64,000 nt of DNA from Pseudobacteriovorax antillogorgiicola. Lineage in GTDB: Bacteria; Bdellovibrionota_B; Oligoflexia; Oligoflexales; Oligoflexaceae. A model generated the notes under the pieces. The model worked only from the letters and a program-made list of their open reading frames with translations. It was not told the DNA's origin and made no database searches. This document shows positions 54,791 to 62,282 of the stretch, piece by piece; within the stretch, counting starts at the first letter, position 1; the number at the start of each line of letters is the position of its first letter. The stretch is from positions 1 through 64,000 of the forward strand of contig NZ_FWZT01000019.1 in assembly GCF_900177345.1 (NCBI RefSeq), given 5' to 3'. A program made the translations under genes and the position numbers.

Positions 54791-56359
54791 CTATCGCCTC
54801 AAGTTAGAAGAGGTAAATCCAATACTAGGATTTTCAAACCCCATCCCGCTGACTCTTTGGCCTCTACTTAAGGCCAAAGAAAGAGAGCTTTGCCCCCTAT
54901 AGGAAGGTACTTGTAAGCCATCTACATTAATCATTCGATCTATTAACGGAATATCAGGATTTAGAAATAGATCAAAAACAGGCTGACCTGATTCCGATTT
55001 GAAGACCCCTGTTGATAACACCGTGAGCCACTTACCATCGATTGATGGAAGCCTATCCCCTGGCCTTATGTCAACCGCTTGATTGATCCCTACATCGGTG
55101 ATGAAGGGGTGTTGTGCGGTGACTTGGACAGACACTCCATTGCTCATTTTCAGTTCCACTAAAGCCTGATTCGGAAGGGATTTAAAAACATAGATGATCT
55201 GGCTAGGCTTTTTTAGCTTTGGGTTCCAAACGAGGTCTCCAGCCATCAGGTCTTTCATAGGTTTGAACGTTCGATCAGCCATCTCTACTAGGCTGGAGCC
55301 ATGCCAAGAGTCGGCTTCAGTATTTTCTTCAGGCCCTTTGTTAACGTGTATCCCCGCAAAGCAAGTTCCCACATTACCATCAGGGCCTTGCACTTTCATT
55401 TCAACCCAATTGCTATTTTGGGCGGTATATGTAAGCTGCTGTAACTCAACGTTCTTCGCATAGATGCTATTGGCTTCGGGATAGGGAAGCTCAGTACTTG
55501 TTTTTTCCAGCATACCAGTAGGGAAGTCCATCGCTCCTTCGGACTCCATACCAGGCATCTTTCCCGTTCTAGCGTCTACAACAACCCCATCTGCTATAAA
55601 TTTTAAGGTAACAGTTTGACCAACATCAGTCTCAAATGTCCACGGTTTACCCGCCCCAGCACATCCTCCGTAAACCGGTGGAACTGTTATGACAATGGGG
55701 TTCCCTGCCTCATCGACAATAGGAGTTCCAGTCTTTTCATTAACTGCTACTTTTTGCTCTGCATCTTTCTTTTTACAACTAAAAGGTTGTGACGTCTCTC
55801 TGCCATCTACTTCAATTTTACAGCCAGGAGCTGGAGGAGGAGGAATGGCAATGCCGGCTGCCGATATAATCGAGGTTTTCTTGTCGGCTAGGCCTTGGCT
55901 AACTCTGGTTCTAGCCTTGGTCGCTACACCTGTTATCAAATAGGGGAGATCGCTGTTGCCAGTGATCAGTCTACCAAACTTTATATTGGTTGTGGATTTA
56001 GAGCCCTTGGGATCACCGTTATATGACTTTGAGTATACGTTGACTCGATTCTTACCGCCCCTCCAGAGCTTATTTTTCGATTTAGCGCTTGGGTTGACTT
56101 CCATGTTGGATCTGACAATCGGAAGGTATGGCTCTGGGTATATGGCAGGATTTTCTCCCGAGGCAAGGGCTTTAGCCAGGGTAAGAGAGTTGAAATTGAT
56201 GTCTTTGCCTTCCTGACTAGCATTCTGCAAATCTGATGCTTTTAGACTATTCTTGGCCTTAAGTGAGGATACCCCTGCATAGAGTCCTACACCCCCAGCT
56301 AAAATGAGTACTAGCCCTAGTACACCTACACCAGACTGGTCTTTGAGGCTTACTACCAT
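54791..56359 (-). CDS. Exported protein with C-terminal Hint (self-processing) domain
   Basis: 522 residues. A single N-terminal hydrophobic helix (SGVGVLGLVLILAGGVGLYA) like a pilin or uncleaved anchor; a low-complexity middle with PPPPAPG and several Cys. Residues about 355-500 form a Hint domain: SLVEMADRTFKPMKDLMAGD (block A, Ser where Cys is usual), VSVQVTAQHPFITD (block B with Thr and His), VDIRPGDRLP, and VFDLFLNPDIPLIDRMINVDG. Hint domains cleave or splice peptide bonds; the Ser nucleophile may cleave by ester formation. Divergent from two pseudopilin genes, suggesting a shared envelope apparatus. Confidence 0.75.
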   Translation of the reverse strand: MVVSLKDQSGVGVLGLVLILAGGVGLYAGVSSLKAKNSLKASDLQNASQEGKDINFNSLTLAKALASGENPAIYPEPYLPIVRSNMEVNPSAKSKNKLWRGGKNRVNVYSKSYNGDPKGSKSTTNIKFGRLITGNSDLPYLITGVATKARTRVSQGLADKKTSIISAAGIAIPPPPAPGCKIEVDGRETSQPFSCKKKDAEQKVAVNEKTGTPIVDEAGNPIVITVPPVYGGCAGAGKPWTFETDVGQTVTLKFIADGVVVDARTGKMPGMESEGAMDFPTGMLEKTSTELPYPEANSIYAKNVELQQLTYTAQNSNWVEMKVQGPDGNVGTCFAGIHVNKGPEENTEADSWHGSSLVEMADRTFKPMKDLMAGDLVWNPKLKKPSQIIYVFKSLPNQALVELKMSNGVSVQVTAQHPFITDVGINQAVDIRPGDRLPSIDGKWLTVLSTGVFKSESGQPVFDLFLNPDIPLIDRMINVDGLQVPSYRGQSSLSLALSRGQRVSGMGFENPSIGFTSSNLRR

Positions 56360-56602
56360 ATTCTTATACCTAAACCATGTTTGACAAACTCGAATTGTTT
56401 CCTCTGTTATCGGTAGGCCCCTACTAGCGTCTATAGGCTTAACTTGAATTCTTCACTGAGAAGAAAAATAGCTATATATATTAGTATGTTGCTGTCATTC
56501 GAAAGAGGGGGCTACCTCTCTATTTCACAATTACGTGAGCCTTTTCAAGTCTCACCTGATTACAGACGATAAGGACTTTAGCAGTTAATTGAGGAAGTTT
56601 GT

Positions 56603-57184
56603 GTGAAAATGAAACAGGCTGGATTCTCGATCATTGAGCTTATGATTGCAGTTGGAGTGGTGGCAATGATTACGATTGGTATTGCTCGAATGATAAGCAA
56701 TCAGAGTCAAGCGGAGCTACGTAGCGATCTAAAGCGTAATTATCGCGACATGTCTCAGCGCATAACGAAGCGTGTAAATCATTACTTCCGAAGACAGATA
56801 GCCATCGATATTGTGTCTTCATCACAATTGAGACTTCAGCTACCTGATGGTGATGTGACAATTGAAACGATCTGCTCCCCTACATCTCTTGATTATCACG
56901 ACTCAAGCAGTATCCTCGACCGCTGTCTAGAATGTGAGGTCGGTAACAGGCATATTGTGCGTATTGGTTATCAAGATGCAGTCCACTACTTCCCCTCGAA
57001 AGAATCACGAGTCGACCATCCGGCGGCTACCATGATGTGTTTCGAACCAGGAGCGGACGCAAGCGAAGTTGCGGTGACAATGGAGACTATTTTGGTAGAT
57101 CCAGTTAAAAAGTCTGGGCATAAACGAGTGTCTTCGGAAACAATATTGGTAGGTGACCTGAATAATGTTAACTTTTTTCGCTGA
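56603..57184 (+). CDS. Type IV pilin-like (pseudopilin) protein
   Basis: 193 residues, GTG 56603 with GAGG eight bases upstream. Prepilin signal: KQAG/FSIIELMIAVGVVAMITIGIA, cleaved after Gly with Glu5 of the mature chain, followed by a basic coiled helix (SDLKRNYRDMSQRITKRVN). The globular part has Cys at TICSP and RCLECEVG. Probably a minor pilin of a type II secretion or type IV pilus system. Overlaps the next gene by 20 bp. Confidence 0.85.
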   Translation: MKMKQAGFSIIELMIAVGVVAMITIGIARMISNQSQAELRSDLKRNYRDMSQRITKRVNHYFRRQIAIDIVSSSQLRLQLPDGDVTIETICSPTSLDYHDSSSILDRCLECEVGNRHIVRIGYQDAVHYFPSKESRVDHPAATMMCFEPGADASEVAVTMETILVDPVKKSGHKRVSSETILVGDLNNVNFFR

Positions 57185-57893
57185 ACAGAAAGGCTGCAAT
57201 AAGGGTATAACTTTAGTAGAAGTTCTTGTCGCTAGTGTTCTGCTCGGCGTTGTAGCGTTAGTAGGGTATAATGCTCGGGATATGATTCAAAATGCCTTAT
57301 TTAAGACCACAAGCCGAGATGCTCACTCCCAATATATTTCGGCGATCAAGAACCGAACTGGCAAAAAACTTAGGCAGATTTTTCTAGCGGCCAACTCTGA
57401 GCCGGCCAAGATATCGGGACTTTTGAATGATGATATCCAAATTGGAGATGGTATAAGAGTGCGCTGGAGTCGACCAGCCATGAAGGGTGGAGATATAAAT
57501 ATCGATTTCGGGTCCAATGCTTCCAAACTTGCCAGTGAATCAATTCGCCGTTGCCGGCGTTCCCGCTCCAGTCCTGAGTCCTGGCAGGGACAGCGTCTTG
57601 AAAATCGATTGAATGCCAAACGATTGCTTTTCTGTGGAGAGCTAGTAATTCCACAAGCAAGTGCTCAGGACTCTCAAAGTTTACGTCAAGCCGACTATGG
57701 ATTTCTCCTTCTGGATGTAAACTATAAGCGGGCACTTGATGGAGAGAACATTCCTCTAAAAGGTTTCGGCTCTGAAGGCACCCTAGCCGTCGCCACCTGG
57801 ACGCTTTTCTGGAACTATGAACGAGGGAAAAAGACATTTCATCAGTATAGGAAAGGCACTTTTTATATTGTACCAGTGGACACGGGGCCATAG
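57165..57893 (+). CDS. Second pseudopilin
   Basis: 242 residues. Leader MLTFFAEQKGCNKG, then ITLVEVLVASVLLGVVALVGY with Glu5 of the mature protein, the prepilin signature. The larger globular part suggests a GspJ/GspK- or PilW-like minor pilin. Starts inside the previous gene, so expression is translationally coupled. Convergent with the GNAT gene at 57929; a small GCTGC/GCAGC stem lies between. Confidence 0.85.
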   Translation: MLTFFAEQKGCNKGITLVEVLVASVLLGVVALVGYNARDMIQNALFKTTSRDAHSQYISAIKNRTGKKLRQIFLAANSEPAKISGLLNDDIQIGDGIRVRWSRPAMKGGDINIDFGSNASKLASESIRRCRRSRSSPESWQGQRLENRLNAKRLLFCGELVIPQASAQDSQSLRQADYGFLLLDVNYKRALDGENIPLKGFGSEGTLAVATWTLFWNYERGKKTFHQYRKGTFYIVPVDTGP

Positions 57894-57928
57894 CTGCGAG
57901 GAGGCAGCGATATTCTGGAATATGAGTG

Positions 57929-58567
57929 TTATTTGATTCCTCTTACTCGGTCGAGCATGTCCGACACCCACCAGGCTACTTTGAGTCTTATGCGTTGTGC
58001 TAGGGATGGTGGTGGGTTAGGAAACGGAAATGGTTGGGGTGGATCGAAGAGTGGTAGATATAAGGTCCTAAATCTGGTTTTTAAACCTATTTTTTCATTC
58101 ATGGCTAAGGATATCTTGTTGAACTCGAAGACCTCACAGGTAATCTCCGAAGCCCCACCATTGCGACTCCATTCAATCATTTTGTCCGCAAGTAGGTTTG
58201 CTAAGCCAGTTCCTCTCTGATCTTTATCAACCACTATCACCCCGACGTGTGCCGTTCTTCTTTGTTTGGTGAAATGCACGATTCGGTGATCGATGAAGGT
58301 GATCTCACTCATGCCAGCTATCTTGCCTTCAACTTCTATAACAAGGATCGTGGAATTGAGGTTCCTTAGAATCTTTTTAATATACTGCCTAGAACGGGCT
58401 GGATTGGGTGGAACACAGTAATAGTCTTTGTCAGATTGATAATGATACAGATCTGATTGGTGATATAAGTTACATAGTTGGTCGTAGTCTTCGATTTGCG
58501 CTTCTCTAACGAGAAAATGAGAATCTTCTTTTTTGCTATTGATGTCTTGCTGTAGTGTGGAACTCAA
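57929..58567 (-). CDS. GNAT-family N-acetyltransferase
   Basis: 212 residues, TTG start with AAGGA upstream. Acetyl-CoA-binding block VVDKDQRGTGLANLLADKM (the R-x-x-G-x-G/A loop), then ITCEVFEFNKISLAMNEKIG. N-terminal VREAQIEDYDQL is typical. A Pro/Phe-rich tail follows. Acceptor substrate unknown. The gene begins 17 bp after the JmjC-like gene, so the two form one unit. Confidence 0.85.
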   Translation of the reverse strand: MSSTLQQDINSKKEDSHFLVREAQIEDYDQLCNLYHQSDLYHYQSDKDYYCVPPNPARSRQYIKKILRNLNSTILVIEVEGKIAGMSEITFIDHRIVHFTKQRRTAHVGVIVVDKDQRGTGLANLLADKMIEWSRNGGASEITCEVFEFNKISLAMNEKIGLKTRFRTLYLPLFDPPQPFPFPNPPPSLAQRIRLKVAWWVSDMLDRVRGIK

Positions 58568-58584
58568 CGATACGTCCTTCCTTT

Positions 58585-59511
58585 TTAAGCACTCTTATCC
58601 TTCTCACTACCTTTTATGAAGTAACCATTTGGAGAATTAGGATCAACTTGGAATTTTTTATCTAGTGTATAGGTATGTTCGGTTACAATTTTAATCTTTC
58701 GAAGGACTCGAAAGGCTTGGATCTTAGCCTCAGGAATGATTCCTGATATGGAGGTGTCACGGAAGGCAAATGGCACGAACTTGCGAAAGGCGCGGTTTGC
58801 ACAGTAGACCCACTCCTTCCGCTGGGCAGCCCTGGTATAGAACACAGCAGAAAGGCTAACATTGAAATTGTCAGCAGTCACGACACGATGCGGGCAGTTT
58901 TGAGGCCAATTGATGTATTCTCCCTCGTTCAGGGCAAACGACTGTGCGAGTTTATCCCAGTCGGACCTAAATGAAACCTCTTCTTCAGATTCTCTACTGA
59001 ATATGCATTCAAGGTCCTGCTGATTTATGAGGTTTGGATCATTGTTTGGATAGATCCAAATTCTCTTATTGCCTCTAATATGGTAGAGGGTCACCTGATT
59101 TGGGTCGACATGATAGTACACCTGAGTGTTTGGCGACGATACGAGCAAGGTTAGAGAGTTTCTAGACGTAGGCACTTGCATTTCAGAAAACATCTTGTCC
59201 ATCATGTCTCGGTAAACAGGATTCTGCTCTAGGCGTAAGAGGTTCAACCACAACTTGCCATGCTTAATTGCATCAAGGATATCCTTGCCAGGTATGTCGC
59301 CTGGAGTACCACTCATCCAATCCGAATTATTTGCAGGATCATCACCCATGGTCGCCATTGGCATACATTCTCTAGGGTGACAATCAAATAACTTGATCAG
59401 TGCATCGTCCGTAAATCGACCGCTACTGTGGAGGTTGTGCTTACCTAGTATGATTTCGTTATCTACCTTCTCAGCTTTGTTAAGGTCCCAATCGCTAAGT
59501 GGAACTGTCAT
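58585..59511 (-). CDS. Cupin/JmjC-like 2-oxoglutarate oxygenase
   Basis: 308 residues from ATG 59511, preceded by CTGGAG; the frame also has a TTG at 59529. Double-stranded beta-helix metal site: His134-x-Asp136 in YYHVDPNQ and His208 in NCPHRVV, with GNKRIWIYP as the Lys/Arg that could hold 2-oxoglutarate. This resembles cupin_8/JmjC hydroxylases acting on peptides or small molecules. Upstream of GNAT and divergent from the ATP-grasp gene, so likely part of one pathway. Confidence 0.82.
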   Translation of the reverse strand: MTVPLSDWDLNKAEKVDNEIILGKHNLHSSGRFTDDALIKLFDCHPRECMPMATMGDDPANNSDWMSGTPGDIPGKDILDAIKHGKLWLNLLRLEQNPVYRDMMDKMFSEMQVPTSRNSLTLLVSSPNTQVYYHVDPNQVTLYHIRGNKRIWIYPNNDPNLINQQDLECIFSRESEEEVSFRSDWDKLAQSFALNEGEYINWPQNCPHRVVTADNFNVSLSAVFYTRAAQRKEWVYCANRAFRKFVPFAFRDTSISGIIPEAKIQAFRVLRKIKIVTEHTYTLDKKFQVDPNSPNGYFIKGSEKDKSA

Positions 59512-59684
59512 GTGAGTCTCCAGGAGCAATACATCTTTGTTGATGAGCTTCTCGGAAGCCGAGGAAATAAATAAAGGCTACTGGTCAATAGGGTATAAAT
59601 TTTACTTGCGTTTCTTTAAGTCTAGCGGTGACTCTCCGATGGACAGAGGGTACAAAGGCGTTCATTATCACAAAGAGAAGGGCT

Positions 59685-61067
59685 ATGACCCGCCGAGGCC
59701 GCTATTTCTTGATTCAAGACCCATACCATCCCTATGCGTATGAGTTTATCAAACGTATTAATAAAAAAGATCCGGATCTTCGGCCGTTAGCGTTCTATTC
59801 AAATCCGAGACTAAAATTCTACTTTCGCAAATCATACAACCTTAAGAAGTCATTTTCGAACGCAGTCGAATACGATGTGCCTCCAGGTGCTATCGATCAG
59901 TTTTTGCAGTATGGGCAGGATAAATACGAAATTGTCGGTATATTACCTTGGAATGAGCAAGTTCTCGATCTCTCCGTATATATCCTCAAGGAACTCAATC
60001 TTCCTTGGAATGAACCCAAGACAATCTCTTTGTTTAGAGATAAGTATCGGTTCAAAGATATGCTCTATAGGAGTAACAAGGCGCTGCTCCCCAGCCCCTC
60101 AAGGTGCCTACAATCATATAATGACTATTTAAAAGTCAAAGATGAGGTGGCCGACAGGTTCGTCATAAAGCCCAATAATGGATATAGCAATCAATGTATC
60201 GGTTTTTTTGATAAGAGCACACCAGATAAGGTAATAGAGAGCTATTTTCAGAGTTCATCAAAGTATTCCGACTTCACCTTGGAAGATTTCTTGGAGGGAG
60301 AAGAATTTGCAATCAACGGCCAAGTGGACGAAAAAGGTGACGTTCACATACTGAGCATTTTCCAATACCAAAGAGTTCTGGCCAATGGTCGGAGTAATGT
60401 TTATGCCGAAACATGGAATCTACCTGATAAGGACCCAAGGTTTGCGTTGCTCGTAGAGTACGCGAAGCAGGTTATGACAACAAGTAAGCTTGTTAGGTGC
60501 CCGTTTCATATGGAAATTATTGATGATGTCCAACTGGGGCCAACCCTGGTGGAAGTTGGGTGCAGAACCGGTGGAGGAATGCTGATAACCGCTACTAATG
60601 ATGTACATGATAATCGATTAGATGCTTTCGATATAGCAGCTCATTTTTACTTATTTGATACTCCTTACGGAAAAATTGATTTTAATTGGGACTATGGAAA
60701 TGAAGTTAGTTTCTTGGATCTTGATGGTATTTCCCCGGCATCAGGCTATATCTATCGCTTACGCAATAAGCAAGCTACCGAAAAAAGGGCCGAGTTTGTC
60801 CGCTGGACGAGCGAACCGCAAATTGGTCAGAGGGTTTACAAAACAGTAGATCTAGAAACGCTCCCTTGGGCCATGCACTTAAAATCTAAAGAAGGTAAGG
60901 AGCATCTTAAACGAGTCGCCGAGTCGATTCGAAGGGAATTTATTATAAATGAACCCCAAAACGCAGTATTGAAGTGGATGACCATCACCAGGGTTTATAT
61001 AAAAAAACTTTTCGAGAAAGTTCTCTGGTGGGGGCATAGGAGCTTTCAAAAAAGATCGCCGTTTTAG
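59685..61067 (+). CDS. ATP-grasp ligase
   Basis: 460 residues from ATG 59685, which follows AGAAGGGCT; earlier in-frame codons to 59628 are unlikely. ATP-grasp core: RYFLIQDPYHPYA N-terminal lobe, DKYRFKDML, DRFVIKPNNGYSN (ATP-binding Lys), DFTLEDFLEGEEFAINGQV (Glu), and LVEVGCRTGGGML with metal-binding Glu and Asn-like positions. Such enzymes join a carboxylate to an amine via acyl phosphate. Divergent from the JmjC-like gene; the 173-bp gap presumably holds both promoters. Confidence 0.88.
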   Translation: MTRRGRYFLIQDPYHPYAYEFIKRINKKDPDLRPLAFYSNPRLKFYFRKSYNLKKSFSNAVEYDVPPGAIDQFLQYGQDKYEIVGILPWNEQVLDLSVYILKELNLPWNEPKTISLFRDKYRFKDMLYRSNKALLPSPSRCLQSYNDYLKVKDEVADRFVIKPNNGYSNQCIGFFDKSTPDKVIESYFQSSSKYSDFTLEDFLEGEEFAINGQVDEKGDVHILSIFQYQRVLANGRSNVYAETWNLPDKDPRFALLVEYAKQVMTTSKLVRCPFHMEIIDDVQLGPTLVEVGCRTGGGMLITATNDVHDNRLDAFDIAAHFYLFDTPYGKIDFNWDYGNEVSFLDLDGISPASGYIYRLRNKQATEKRAEFVRWTSEPQIGQRVYKTVDLETLPWAMHLKSKEGKEHLKRVAESIRREFIINEPQNAVLKWMTITRVYIKKLFEKVLWWGHRSFQKRSPF

Positions 61068-61258
61068 TATTTACAAAGAAACCGATAGTGCTTTACTTTA
61101 ATATATGATCACAAACCTATTTTTTTGGAATAATAGCAGGCCTTGTATATAGCTGCTGTCCGATGGAGTCTTCACTAGAAGAAAAAACTATGACTCTTTT
61201 AAATAAACATCGATCAATGATAAAATCACAAATGATTCAATAGCAATAGGTTCATCCA

Positions 61259-62050
61259 GTGCAGGAACTACTTCTATATTATGCTTATCTCATTCTCGCC
61301 GGAATCCCCTTTTTGATTATTGCGAAGATGCGTCCCTATACAAATATGCCACCAACTAGAGAGTTAGCCTGGGATTGGGTTGCTCTATTGGCAGCTGCAA
61401 TTTTTACTACCATAGATCAATGGTATCTAACGGCGCCTCTTTTTGATCGACTATCTCATATTGAAAGCTTGAAAATCTATCAAGATTCAGCTTTGCTTCT
61501 TCCGAAGCCAGTGGTCTTTATACTATATTTAGTGATTTTAGACTTCTTTAACTATTGGTTCCACCGTTCTGCTCATAGTCGATTCCTTTGGGAAACCCAT
61601 GCTTGGCATCACTCTTCGAAGTCTATCTACTTCATATCGGGCTTACGAAGCTCATTCTTTCATGTAGTATGGTTTAATATCCCCAATACTCTGGCATTTA
61701 TTATTTTACCTATCGATAAATTTGCAACGGTATTTTTGGGTTTCCAGATACTTCAAATCTGCAACTTGCACTACACACATTCCAATATTAGGCTACCTTA
61801 CCAGAAGATTCTGGAGAAAGTGATCGTGACCCCCCGTGTCCACTTGGTCCATCATCTTTCCGACCCCAAGTATACTAACTCAAACTACTGCTTTTTCTTT
61901 ACTTTTTGGGACCGTTTGTTTGGCACTTATACCGATCCTGATACTGTTGAGGATGGTGTCCCTTTTGGTCTCGATTATGAAGAAAGCAACGTCAACCTCC
62001 TTCTTGGCTTGCCTCGTGTCGACCGTTGGTTTAAAAAACCAACGTCGTAG
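61259..62050 (+). CDS. Fatty acid hydroxylase/sterol desaturase family protein
   Basis: 263 residues, GTG start 61259. Integral membrane di-iron oxygenase with four or five spans. Histidine motifs: HRSAH, THAWHH, LHYTHSN and VHLVHHLSD. Hydroxylates or desaturates a lipid or sterol-like chain. 191 bp downstream of the ATP-grasp gene on the same strand, so it may join that pathway. The 62051-62282 gap shows nothing definite. Confidence 0.88.
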   Translation: MQELLLYYAYLILAGIPFLIIAKMRPYTNMPPTRELAWDWVALLAAAIFTTIDQWYLTAPLFDRLSHIESLKIYQDSALLLPKPVVFILYLVILDFFNYWFHRSAHSRFLWETHAWHHSSKSIYFISGLRSSFFHVVWFNIPNTLAFIILPIDKFATVFLGFQILQICNLHYTHSNIRLPYQKILEKVIVTPRVHLVHHLSDPKYTNSNYCFFFTFWDRLFGTYTDPDTVEDGVPFGLDYEESNVNLLLGLPRVDRWFKKPTS

Positions 62051-62282
62051 ATTCGGTCTCCATTAGTCAAAAATGAGCCCTTTCATACCTCTGGAATTCT
62101 AAATTAGCTGCTAGAATTTCAATTAATTCCCCTAGTAATAATCATAAGCTACTAAAATTTTGGTTTTTGTAGAGCTTGATTCAGAAGTGATGAATTTTCT
62201 CTAAAGAAGGCTTTGCGCCTAACCGATATGGCACCAAGCACAGGCCCGAAAATTTAACTTAATAGATCTAGTGGAATTCCAA

